Assembly: GCA_050949825.1 (NCBI GenBank)
Contig: JBMNGL010000013.1
Location: 248,001-312,000 of the forward strand
Direction of reading: 5' to 3'
Origin: DTU019 sp050949825
GTDB lineage: Bacteria > Bacillota > Syntrophomonadia > Syntrophomonadales > Syntrophomonadaceae
Length of the DNA: 64,000 bases
Part shown: piece by piece, positions 43,688 through 52,234 of the stretch
Numbering within the stretch: the first letter of the stretch is position 1
Layout: each line of letters opens with the position of its first letter
Translations under genes and position numbers: made by a program
The notes under the pieces: model-generated
What the model was told of the DNA's origin: nothing
The model's input: only the letters and a program-made list of their open reading frames with translations
Database searches by the model: none

Positions 43688-45370
43688 ATGTTAATTGGCA
43701 TCGATGTGGGTGGGACCTTTACCGACGGCGTATTGTTCGACGAGGGCAAAATACTGGCGACGGTAAAGAAATCCACACAGAAAGATCAACTACAAGAAAG
43801 CCTGTTGGAGGTCCTGGATGAACTCCTGGCTCAAGCAAAGGGAGCAGATATTGCCCGCATTGTGCTCAGTACCACCCTGGTAACCAACACACTGGCTACC
43901 GGGCAGGGAGAGCGAACCGCTTTATTGATGCTGCCGGGTTATGGTCTGCCTCATCATGCTTATAATGTTACCGAGGATATTTACTTTCTGGGCGGCGCGG
44001 TCGATTTTCGCGGCCGTATAATTGAAGAGGTGGATAAAAAACAAGTACGAGAAGCACTGCAGGACATCAAAAGCAAAGGCATTAAACGCATTGCGGTGGC
44101 CTGCAAGTTTTCCAACCGCAACCACAGCCTGGAAGAGCAGATCAAAGCGCTCATCCTGGAAAGTGATCCTGAATTCTCTGTAACCATCAGTGCCGAGATT
44201 TCAGGCAAGCTTAATTTCCCGCGGCGGGCTACCACCACTTATTTTACGGCTATGACCCTGCCGGAGTGGAATCGCTTTGCAGATGATATCGTGGCAGCGG
44301 TTAAGGCCCGCAATATCGATGCGGAAATCCATATTCTCAAAGCGGACGGCGGTACCATGCCCCTGGATATTTCACGGAGCAATCCCTGTGAAACGGTATT
44401 TTCTGGCCCGGCCGCCAGCACCATGGGAGCAGTTGCCCTGAGCAGGGACGGGCAGAACTCGGTGGTGGTTGATATCGGCGGCACAACAACCGATATTTCT
44501 CTGCTTATCGACGGACAGCCGCTTTATGCCTCCAAAGGCGCCCGCATTGAAAAGCAGTACACCCATATAAACGCCTTTGCGGTGCGCTCCATTGCCCTGG
44601 GCGGAGACAGCGTGATCCGCTGCCGGGAGAACAGCATCAAGGTGGGACCGATGCGAATGGGTGCGGCAGTTTGTTTCGGAGGACCGGAGCCAACTGTTAC
44701 CGATGTCTTTAATGTTTATTTCAAACTGGGCGTTGGTGAACCGCAGCGCTCTGCCGAAGCCTTGGAAGGATTGGCGGCCCGCGGAGATTTGACCCTGCAA
44801 AGCCTGTGCTTTGGTGTAGTGGAAACAGTCATTGAACGGTTAAAACGGGCTATTACGGAGATGTTTACCGAGTGGGAGAATGAACCTGCTTATAAGGTAT
44901 GGGAGGTTGTGCACCGCCGCAAATTCAAGCTGGATCGCATTATCGGCATCGGGGCGGCTGCTCATGCTATGGTGCCGGTCCTGGCTGAAGAAATAGGGGT
45001 GCCCGCTTTTATTCATCACTACTCGCCGGTAGCCAACGCTCTGGGTGCCGCCGTGGTACGGCCCACCCTGGCCTTGCGCCTGCATGTTGATACCGCCAGC
45101 AATCTCTATACCGTAGATCCCGGCGGCTTGAAAGGCACTTTGGAGCAGCCCCGCAAGTTTCAACTGGCCGATGCCAAAGTGCTGGCTATCAGTTGTTTGG
45201 AAGAAGCCAGCCGGCAAAGGGGAATGGAGAAATACACTGTTGATGCCAGCTTTTTTATGGAAGAGCAGTTCAATATGATTCGCGGCTGGGACCGGGTGGG
45301 CAGAATCTTTGAAGTTGGCATACAAGTCGCACCCGGTTTTCTTGAAGAATACCAGGGGGTGAGTGAATGA
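43688..45370 (+). CDS. Hydantoinase A/oxoprolinase-family protein
   Basis: A 560-residue protein with the sugar-kinase-like ATPase fold of HyuA. The start MLIGIDVGGTFTDGVLF is the N-terminal phosphate loop. The second phosphate loop is VVDIGGTTTDISLL, and SGPAAS and IALGGDS are conserved. HyuA proteins use ATP to open 5-oxoproline or hydantoin rings, or with a B subunit carboxylate acetone or acetophenone; none of these partners is present. GAGGAGG precedes ATG 43688. It overlaps the HDAC-like gene by four bases. Its position between mutS and mutL is unusual. Confidence 0.85.
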   Translation: MLIGIDVGGTFTDGVLFDEGKILATVKKSTQKDQLQESLLEVLDELLAQAKGADIARIVLSTTLVTNTLATGQGERTALLMLPGYGLPHHAYNVTEDIYFLGGAVDFRGRIIEEVDKKQVREALQDIKSKGIKRIAVACKFSNRNHSLEEQIKALILESDPEFSVTISAEISGKLNFPRRATTTYFTAMTLPEWNRFADDIVAAVKARNIDAEIHILKADGGTMPLDISRSNPCETVFSGPAASTMGAVALSRDGQNSVVVDIGGTTTDISLLIDGQPLYASKGARIEKQYTHINAFAVRSIALGGDSVIRCRENSIKVGPMRMGAAVCFGGPEPTVTDVFNVYFKLGVGEPQRSAEALEGLAARGDLTLQSLCFGVVETVIERLKRAITEMFTEWENEPAYKVWEVVHRRKFKLDRIIGIGAAAHAMVPVLAEEIGVPAFIHHYSPVANALGAAVVRPTLALRLHVDTASNLYTVDPGGLKGTLEQPRKFQLADAKVLAISCLEEASRQRGMEKYTVDASFFMEEQFNMIRGWDRVGRIFEVGIQVAPGFLEEYQGVSE

Positions 45371-46713
45371 AACCGACCGGCATTCTGTTTTTCCCGGCCT
45401 TTGACTGGGCCATCACACCGACCCACCCGGAGCGTGAAGAACGCTTGTTGTACACCCGCGACCAGATTTTTGAAGAGGGCATCATGGATTTGCCCCAGAT
45501 TAGGGAATATCAACCCGGTTTGGCCACTTTGAAGGATATCGCCCGGGTGCATTTTTGTGTCCCTGATATCGACTCCCAGATTACCGAAGCCCATTTGGTG
45601 TCTGCCGGCTCAGCCTTACGTATGGCAGATGCGGTGATGAACGGGGAGATAAAAAACGGCTTTGCCATTATTCGCCCTCCGGGGCATCACTCCATGACCG
45701 TAGTGCATGGCAACCGCGGCTTTTGTAACATCAACAATGAGGCCATTATGGTGGAATACCTGCGCCATAAGTATGGCTTAAAACGCATTGCCATTGTGGA
45801 CACTGATGTACATCATGGCGATGGCACCCAGGAGATCTTCTGGGATGACCCCGATGTATTGTTTATTTCATTTCATCAGGATGGACGCACCCTCTACCCG
45901 GGCAGCGGCTATGTAGAGGAAAACGGCGGTCCTTTAGCTTATGGGACTACCATCAATATACCTCTGTCGCCGCGCACCACCGATGAGGGCATTATGTTTA
46001 TTCTGGACAACCTGGTGATGCCGATACTGGAGGAATTCAAACCTGACCTGATTGTGAATTCGGCCGGACAGGACAATCATTACAGCGATCCTTTAGCCAA
46101 TATGTGCTTTACCGCCCAGGGTTATGCCCGTCTCAATCAACGGCTCAAGCCGGATCTGGCTGTATTGGAGGGGGGGTATTCGGTGGAATCGGCCCTGCCC
46201 TATATTAATATGGGCTTGATTATGGCCATGGCCGGGATTGATTTCTCCAATCTCAAGGAACCGGATTTTTCGCCCCATAAGTATAGGGAACCATCCGGCA
46301 ACCGTGATATATTGCAGCGCATTGTCGATACGCAGCTCAAGGTGTTTCGGGAACGGGAAGACAAGGTTGCCCAGACCCGGACCAGGAATGATCGCCCTTT
46401 TCGCATGGAATTGAAAAATGTCTTTTATGATACCGACTATATTCATGAGCAGCAGCGGATTGAACTTCGCATGTGCCCGGTTTGCGCCGGCTTCAGGACT
46501 ATTGTATCTTCAGCCCAACACCCCGATGGCAGGAACTATACGGTCGGCTGTGTATCGATCCCGTTTCAGGCTTGTCCTTCCTGTCAGGCCCAGGGCCGTG
46601 AAGCCTACCAGACCTTGCAAAATGGCAATAATCAACTGGTTTACCTGCAGGATAAGGCCGCCGATGAATACTGTGTTATAGATACTCGACTGGAAAAGGA
46701 AACGAAGCTGTAA
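45367..46713 (+). CDS. Histone deacetylase-like amidohydrolase with C-terminal Cys module
   Basis: A 448-residue protein. Residues ~20-310 form an arginase-fold deacetylase of the AcuC/HDAC class with RPPGHHSM, the zinc-ligand phrases DTDVHHGDG and NSAGQDNHYSDP, and LEGGYS. The substrate could be an acetylated polyamine, a protein Lys, or acetyl-CoA synthetase, as for AcuC; not readable. After a charged linker a Cys module follows (CPVC … VGC … CPSC), probably a zinc ribbon. ATGA overlap with the hyuA-like gene, and mutL begins at the next base after its stop, so it is tightly embedded in the operon. Confidence 0.82.
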   Translation: MKPTGILFFPAFDWAITPTHPEREERLLYTRDQIFEEGIMDLPQIREYQPGLATLKDIARVHFCVPDIDSQITEAHLVSAGSALRMADAVMNGEIKNGFAIIRPPGHHSMTVVHGNRGFCNINNEAIMVEYLRHKYGLKRIAIVDTDVHHGDGTQEIFWDDPDVLFISFHQDGRTLYPGSGYVEENGGPLAYGTTINIPLSPRTTDEGIMFILDNLVMPILEEFKPDLIVNSAGQDNHYSDPLANMCFTAQGYARLNQRLKPDLAVLEGGYSVESALPYINMGLIMAMAGIDFSNLKEPDFSPHKYREPSGNRDILQRIVDTQLKVFREREDKVAQTRTRNDRPFRMELKNVFYDTDYIHEQQRIELRMCPVCAGFRTIVSSAQHPDGRNYTVGCVSIPFQACPSCQAQGREAYQTLQNGNNQLVYLQDKAADEYCVIDTRLEKETKL

Positions 46714-48441
46714 ATGAGCATTAGGCCCTTGCGAGATGAGTTGATCAATAAAATCGCGGCCGGAGAGGTCATTGAAAGACCAGCCTCCGTAATCAAGGAG
46801 GCGCTGGAAAATGCCATTGACGCCGGGGCCACGCGTATAGCGGTGCGCATAAGCGGCGGAGGCAGCCAATTCATGGAGGTTGAAGATGACGGGCAGGGGA
46901 TCCCCCTGGAGGAGATCCCTCTGGCCTTTCAGCGTCATGCCACCAGCAAGCTCAGCTCGGAACAGGATCTGCAGCACATTCTCAGTATGGGGTTTCGCGG
47001 CGAAGCTCTGCCCAGTATTGCTGCGGTGGCCAGGGTACAGGTATTCAGCCGCAGTGCCGGGGAAGCCGGTGTATTTTACCACATTGAGGGGGGGCAGGTA
47101 CTGGCCTATGAAGGACGCGAAACCATGCCCGGTACCCGCATTGTGGTGGAGGATCTATTTTTCAATACCCCGGCGCGCAAGCACTTCCTCAAATCACCGG
47201 TCAGTGAAGGTGTTTTTATCAATGAACTGGTGGGGCGGTACGCTCTGGCCCGTCCCGATATCTCACTTTCCTTCAGCAGCGAGGGCCGCTTGTACTTTAA
47301 GACGCCGGGGAATGGAAAGCTTCGAGATGCCATTGTCGCCGTTTATGGCCATACGATGATGGAGAAATTGCTGTCCTTCACCTATACAGGCCAGGATGTG
47401 GCCATAAGCGGCTATTTGTCCATACCGGAATTCAAGAAGTCCAATCGTAAAATGCAGTGCTTTTTTGTCAACCGGCGCCCTATTCGCAGCCCGGTTTTGT
47501 ACCGGGCCGTAGACCAGGCTTACCAGGGCATGCTGGTGTCGCGGGAGTTTCCCGTCGCCCTGGTCTCCATAGCCATCAATCCCGAACAGGTGGATGTTAA
47601 TGTGCATCCGCAGAAGAGCGAGGTGCGCTTTCGCAAGGACCAGGATGTATTTCGGGTGGTTTACGAGGTGCTGAAAAACCGCCTGCAGGATTATCAGGTC
47701 GGGGTGAGCGGTTATAAGCCGTCTGATTTTGAAGCCGCGGCTTCCCAGGATGTGGCCGAGGCGGCCTCCAGTCCAATGTTTTCTGCGGGACTGCCCGGCT
47801 TCCGGAGACAGAACACCTTTAGTCAGGCGCGGCCTTGTGCCATTGAATCTGTTGGGGAAATACCTGCTATTATAGAGGGCGGACCCGACATTGGCATTAT
47901 CGGTCAGTACGGGGAAGCGTACATCCTGGCCGAAATTGACCATACCCTGTTTATTGTGGATCAGCATGCTGCCCATGAGCGCATCCTGTACAGCCGCTTG
48001 CTGGACCAGGACCGGAACCGCAGCAGGGAAAGCCAGGAACTGATGTTTCCAATTGTAATGCAGTTGTCGGCTTTGCAAACCGATCTGCTTCAGGAGCAGG
48101 GTGCTTTTTTCAGCGCTCTGGGGTTTGACCTGGATTTTCTGGGGCACAATACAGTTGTTATTCGTGCCGTGCCGGCAGGAATCAAGGGGCAAGAGGAGGC
48201 CACGGTTATGGAGATGCTGGAAGCGCCCCGTCCCCAAGATCGAGATCAGTGGCGCCGCCAGGCCTTGATAAGCATGGCCTGTAAACAAGCGGTCAAATCC
48301 GGTCAATCCCTTAATCAGGCGGAGATGGCCAAACTGATGCTGGATTTGCTGCAAACCCCGGATTATAAATATTGCCCCCATGGCAGGCCCACCTTGATAC
48401 AGATTTCCTGGCAGGATATGGAGCGTATGTTTAAACGTTAA
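46714..48441 (+). CDS. mutL: DNA mismatch repair protein MutL
   Basis: A 575-residue GHKL ATPase that links MutS to strand removal. The ATPase has IAAGEVIERPASVIKEALEN, DDGQGIP, GFRGEAL and the dimer-side FNTPARKHFL. After a linker the C-terminal endonuclease-type domain has DQHAAHER, but the distal Glu of DQHA-x2-E-x4-E is Ser (ERILYS). ACKQAVKSG and CPHGRP, which also build the zinc site, are present. The start ATG is immediately after the upstream stop, so translation is probably coupled. Confidence 0.96.
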   Translation: MSIRPLRDELINKIAAGEVIERPASVIKEALENAIDAGATRIAVRISGGGSQFMEVEDDGQGIPLEEIPLAFQRHATSKLSSEQDLQHILSMGFRGEALPSIAAVARVQVFSRSAGEAGVFYHIEGGQVLAYEGRETMPGTRIVVEDLFFNTPARKHFLKSPVSEGVFINELVGRYALARPDISLSFSSEGRLYFKTPGNGKLRDAIVAVYGHTMMEKLLSFTYTGQDVAISGYLSIPEFKKSNRKMQCFFVNRRPIRSPVLYRAVDQAYQGMLVSREFPVALVSIAINPEQVDVNVHPQKSEVRFRKDQDVFRVVYEVLKNRLQDYQVGVSGYKPSDFEAAASQDVAEAASSPMFSAGLPGFRRQNTFSQARPCAIESVGEIPAIIEGGPDIGIIGQYGEAYILAEIDHTLFIVDQHAAHERILYSRLLDQDRNRSRESQELMFPIVMQLSALQTDLLQEQGAFFSALGFDLDFLGHNTVVIRAVPAGIKGQEEATVMEMLEAPRPQDRDQWRRQALISMACKQAVKSGQSLNQAEMAKLMLDLLQTPDYKYCPHGRPTLIQISWQDMERMFKR

Positions 48442-48454
48442 TCGAGGTCATAGC

Positions 48455-49240
48455 ATGAAAATCGTGGCTACCACAACCCAATCCCGTGAAGAGCCGGATG
48501 TGGTTTTCCGGCAATTTTTGATTGACAGCGGATTTGAATATGTGCCCCGGCGAAGAGGGGGCCTTAAAGCTATACGGGAAGAGCACCAGGCTGATGCAGT
48601 GCTGGTCTGGCAACCGCAAGGCCCGGTCTTGCACCTGGGTGACAATAAATTGTTTTTCCACCCCAGCATGGCCAAGATACGTCTGGCCGCATACCGCAAC
48701 AAGGGACAGGTCGATCCGTTGATAGAGGCGGCCCGAGTTGAGGCCGATGATGCTGTCCTGGATTGCACCCTGGGGTTGGGGGCGGACAGTATTGTCCTGG
48801 CTTACTTTGCCCGGGCAGGTGAAGTCTTGTCTTTAGAGTCATCACCGGCGATTGCTTATACAATCAAATGGGGGATGCGGCTTTATCAATCCAGTATGCC
48901 CTGGCTGGATGAAGCCATCCACCGGGTTAAAGTAAAGGCTGCCGATCACTTGAGCTATTTGCAGAATCTGCCTGATAATTGTTATGATATTGTTTACTTT
49001 GATCCCATGTTCCGTAATCCCCTGTTAAAAAGCGAAACCCTATCCCCGATACGGGTGCTGGGCAATACGCAAGCCTTAACTGAAGAGGCTGTCAATGAAG
49101 GCAGGCGGGTGGCGAGAAAGCGAGTGGTTATCAAGGAGCGTGCCCAAAGCACCGAATTTGCAAGACTGGGCTGCCATCGCATCGCTGGCAGTATACATAA
49201 TCAGGTCCATTTTGGCATAATTGACAACGCAAACGATTGA
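48455..49240 (+). CDS. YpiP/RsmJ-like SAM-dependent methyltransferase
   Basis: A 261-residue class I methyltransferase. An N-terminal ~80-residue part is followed by the SAM loop DCTLGLGADSIVLAYFARAG and acidic LSLESSP; the catalytic NPPY-like site reads YFDPMFRNP, as in RsmJ-type enzymes that act on guanine in 16S rRNA. The Bacillus relative is YpiP, of unproved target. Fourteen bases separate it from mutL, and miaA follows after about 20. Confidence 0.78.
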   Translation: MKIVATTTQSREEPDVVFRQFLIDSGFEYVPRRRGGLKAIREEHQADAVLVWQPQGPVLHLGDNKLFFHPSMAKIRLAAYRNKGQVDPLIEAARVEADDAVLDCTLGLGADSIVLAYFARAGEVLSLESSPAIAYTIKWGMRLYQSSMPWLDEAIHRVKVKAADHLSYLQNLPDNCYDIVYFDPMFRNPLLKSETLSPIRVLGNTQALTEEAVNEGRRVARKRVVIKERAQSTEFARLGCHRIAGSIHNQVHFGIIDNAND

Positions 49241-49261
49241 GCGGTAAAGGTGGTTTAATAA

Positions 49262-50194
49262 TTGGAAAGGCTGCTGGCCGTTGTAGGTCCAACCGCTACT
49301 GGGAAAACCAGTTTGGCCATTGAGATGGCAGAGAGGTTGGGAGGGGAAGTTTTGTCCTGTGATTCCATGCAGGTTTACCGGGGCATGGACATCGGCACTG
49401 CCAAAGCCAGCCCTGCTGAGCAGGCCCGGGTCAAACACCATCTCATCGATATTGTTGATCCCCGGGAAGACTTTAGCGTGGCCCGTTACCAGCAATTGGC
49501 CCAGGCAACCATCAGCGATTTGAATCAAAAAGATATCTTGCCTATTCTGGTCGGTGGTACCGGACTGTACTATCAGGCCGTAGTCGATAATTATCAGTTT
49601 TACCCCATGGCGAAGCGCCAGGCCATAAGGGATTACTGGAACAAGATGATATCGATTTATGGCCTTGATTTCGGCTTTAAACATCTAAAGGCGGTTGATC
49701 CCGATTATGCGGCCCTGATTGGGGAGCGTGATCAGAAGCGTGTGGTGCGGGCCCTGGAGGTGTACGAGTTGACCGGGCTGCCTTTTTCGCGCTTTCAGGT
49801 CCGCAACCGCCACCATTATGAATTGGTGGCGATCGGTCTTAATATGGAACGGCAAGAGCTTTATGAGCGTATCGAAAGGCGCATCGATGCCATGATCGAT
49901 GGTGGCTTGATAGAAGAGGTGATGCGGCTGCGAGAAGAGGGCTGCAACCTGTCCCACACCTCGATGCAAGCCCTGGGTTACAAACAGGTTATGTATTTCT
50001 TGCAGGGTTTTCTCACCAAAGCGATGATGATAAAAGAAATGAAGCGCGAGACACGGCGCTTTGCCAAAAGGCAGTTAACCTGGTTTAAAAAGGATCATCG
50101 CATTATCTGGGTAAGTCCGGATGAATGTAAAGATGCCCATACTATGGCAAAAAATATTTCTGCGGCCATGGCAGGACATAAGTGGGGCTTGTAG
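49262..50194 (+). CDS. miaA: tRNA dimethylallyltransferase MiaA
   Basis: A 310-residue enzyme that puts the dimethylallyl group on A37 of tRNA, giving the substrate of MiaB. It has the P-loop GPTATGKT near residue 9, the DSMQVYRGMDIGTAKAS segment that binds tRNA and substrate, and QKRVVRALEVYELTG. TTG 49262 is used, after AAAGGTGG. The order miaA-hfq is conserved widely. Confidence 0.96.
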   Translation: MERLLAVVGPTATGKTSLAIEMAERLGGEVLSCDSMQVYRGMDIGTAKASPAEQARVKHHLIDIVDPREDFSVARYQQLAQATISDLNQKDILPILVGGTGLYYQAVVDNYQFYPMAKRQAIRDYWNKMISIYGLDFGFKHLKAVDPDYAALIGERDQKRVVRALEVYELTGLPFSRFQVRNRHHYELVAIGLNMERQELYERIERRIDAMIDGGLIEEVMRLREEGCNLSHTSMQALGYKQVMYFLQGFLTKAMMIKEMKRETRRFAKRQLTWFKKDHRIIWVSPDECKDAHTMAKNISAAMAGHKWGL

Positions 50195-50258
50195 AAATAA
50201 CTAGAGCAAGAGATAATATAGAGTACTAGAGCTTTTTTTGAATGGAGGGGCTGTATTA

Positions 50259-50516
50259 ATGAGCAAAGGCCAGTTGAATTTACAGGATACCTTTTTGAAC
50301 CTGTTGAGGAAAGACAAGACCCCGGTCACTATTTACCTGATGAATGGATTCCAGATCAAAGGGGTGGTGAAAGGGTTTGATAATTTTACGGTGATTGTGG
50401 AGATGGACCAGAAACAACAGTTGATCTATAAACACGCTATCTCCACGGTAGCTCCTATTCGACCCATCGGTATGCTCAATCTGGATTTCAGGGGCGACGA
50501 CGATCATAACGGCTAA
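50259..50516 (+). CDS. hfq: RNA chaperone Hfq
   Basis: An 85-residue Sm-like protein. It has LQDTFLNLLRKDKTPVTIYL, the Sm1 strand turn with NGFQIKGVV, DNFTVIVE, and the Sm2 motif YKHAISTVAP. The short acidic tail (DDDHN) is typical of Gram-positive Hfq. ATG 50259 follows GGAGGGG; a start 21 bases earlier does not. It should form a hexamer that binds sRNA and mRNA. Confidence 0.96.
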   Translation: MSKGQLNLQDTFLNLLRKDKTPVTIYLMNGFQIKGVVKGFDNFTVIVEMDQKQQLIYKHAISTVAPIRPIGMLNLDFRGDDDHNG

Positions 50517-50872
50517 ATGATAAGTTAAGGCATGAGGTGCAGCAGGGGACCTTGTTCTACCGACAGGGTCCCTTACGTGTTTATGGGAGTGGTTTGCACG
50601 CGCATTCCTTGCACCGGCTCCGTAAAAGGTCCGGTCTTACTTGTGCGGCTGAACGGCAGTATTTCTTTTTAACAACGGCTCGATTTGAGCCGGGACCATT
50701 CAGATTCCGTTCGCCTTTATCCCCTTTTACTGCGCAGGAGCAACGACTGCTGAGGTTAGTCAAGCCTGTTATCGGTGATCTTTAACATGGTTTTGGGTGG
50801 CGGTTCCCGCAGTAGCACCACTTCGGTCTGTTTATCATAAGATATCGTATAACAGATAGGAGTAGTGATGCT
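50517..50872. other. Intergenic stretch after hfq
   Basis: A loose hairpin (GGGGACC … GGGTCCC at 50545-50572) begins the gap and may end the hfq transcript, though no T-run follows. An 82-codon frame that begins with GTG 50537 passes through this hairpin, has no ribosome site and an odd composition (rich in Arg, Leu, Phe); I do not support it as a gene. Confidence 0.4.
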
Positions 50873-51769
50873 GTGCAAATTTCGAAAAGGTTTAATAGTA
50901 CCGATATACCCCGGCAGCAGGAATCGATCCATTTTGGCGCCGACCTTTTTGAGCGGCCTTCATTTAAAGAATTGGAAAATTTAATCGGGTTGACCGATGT
51001 TAAGAAGATGCTGGCTGAAATAACAGCCTTCAGCCTAATTCAGGTTAAGCGCTCCGAGCTGAATCTGAAATCACAACCGGTGTCGCTGCATATGGTTTTT
51101 AAGGGTAATCCCGGCACCGGCAAAACCACTGTAGCGCGGATACTGGGCAAGATATTTAAGGATATTGGACTGCTCAATAGGGGGCATCTGGTGGAAGTGG
51201 AGAGGGCTGACCTGGTAGGCGAGTATATCGGTCACACCGCACAAAAGGCCAAGGAGATCATTCAAAAAGCCCTGGGCGGAATCCTCTTTGTTGATGAAGC
51301 CTATACCCTGGCCCAGGGCGGCGAAAAGGACTTCGGCCGCGAAGCCATATCCACTATTGTTAAGCAGATGGAAGATAACCGTGATAATCTGGTGGTGATT
51401 TTAGCCGGGTACTGCAATGAAATGGATCATTTTTTACGTTCCAACCCGGGATTGAGATCCAGATTTCCTATTCATATCCACTTCAACGATTACCTCTGCG
51501 AAGAGCTTTTCCAGATTGCATTGCACCTCTATAGCGAAAGGGATTATATTCTCAGCAGCGCTTGCCGTTGGAAATTGAAACATATGCTCACGGAGTTTTT
51601 CGAGCAACGCCATCCGCATAGCGGTAATGCGCGCTTTGTGCGCAATTTGACCGAGAAATCGATTCGCCGGCAAGCCCTGCGCATCATTGACAAGAGCCAT
51701 TTAACCCGTAAGGATTTAAGTCTTATTGAGGATGTAGATTTGCCTGATTTGGCTGATTTGAAGGTCTGA
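50873..51769 (+). CDS. spoVK: SpoVK-type AAA ATPase
   Basis: A 298-residue AAA protein of the CbxX/CfxQ/SpoVK family, needed for spore maturation in Bacillus. It shows ELENLIGLTDVKKML, Walker A GNPGTGKTT, the VGEYIGHTAQKAKEII pore segment, Walker B GGILFVDEAYTL, sensor-1 VILAGY and the Arg fingers in NPGLRSRFP. GTG 50873 follows AGGAG. In Bacillus spoVK also follows hfq, then hflX and ynbB; no hflX is found here in the following gap. Confidence 0.92.
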   Translation: MQISKRFNSTDIPRQQESIHFGADLFERPSFKELENLIGLTDVKKMLAEITAFSLIQVKRSELNLKSQPVSLHMVFKGNPGTGKTTVARILGKIFKDIGLLNRGHLVEVERADLVGEYIGHTAQKAKEIIQKALGGILFVDEAYTLAQGGEKDFGREAISTIVKQMEDNRDNLVVILAGYCNEMDHFLRSNPGLRSRFPIHIHFNDYLCEELFQIALHLYSERDYILSSACRWKLKHMLTEFFEQRHPHSGNARFVRNLTEKSIRRQALRIIDKSHLTRKDLSLIEDVDLPDLADLKV

Positions 51770-52234
51770 GTGCAGGATATTCCGGCCTGCCTATAAAGGT
51801 AATGCCAAAAAGTAGCCCGCTAGAGGTAACATGCCTAAAGGGGGTCAGGTTATTGTATCTCTTAAAAGCTTGGTTTTACTGAAATAGTAATTATGAGTTC
51901 GGCCGTTTAATTTGACGCTGATTTACTATGATTAACACCGGATTGCAGAAAGTTGAAATAGAGGAATACAAGGAGCTTCAATGATAGTCCCCAACACTAA
52001 TTATTACCTCTTTATTCAAAACCGCTTATCATTTAACCCCATACTCACTGATATACAATCAAATAAGGGTTCTTGCAGTGAAGACAAGCCCGGGTCGCTG
52101 ATATTATCACTTGCGCAGGAAACAACCAGCAATGCTTTTGTCCCGTGAACGAATTGTGGTTCACAGCCGGGCATGTGTATAATATGAATGGTGAATGGTA
52201 AGAAGATAACGGTGTTGAAAGCGAGGCACAAATA
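51770..52234. other. Intergenic stretch where hflX stands in Bacillus
   Basis: 465 bases without a supported gene. No GTPase motif is seen in any frame. No hairpin or repeat stands out. Confidence 0.45.

Noticed and set aside
47263..48381. 372-codon frame opposite mutL
   Set aside because: Mirror of mutL codon use; no family motif and opposite to a certain gene.
50537..50785. 82-codon frame after hfq
   Set aside because: GTG start without ribosome site, passes through a hairpin, unlike composition and no recognisable domain.
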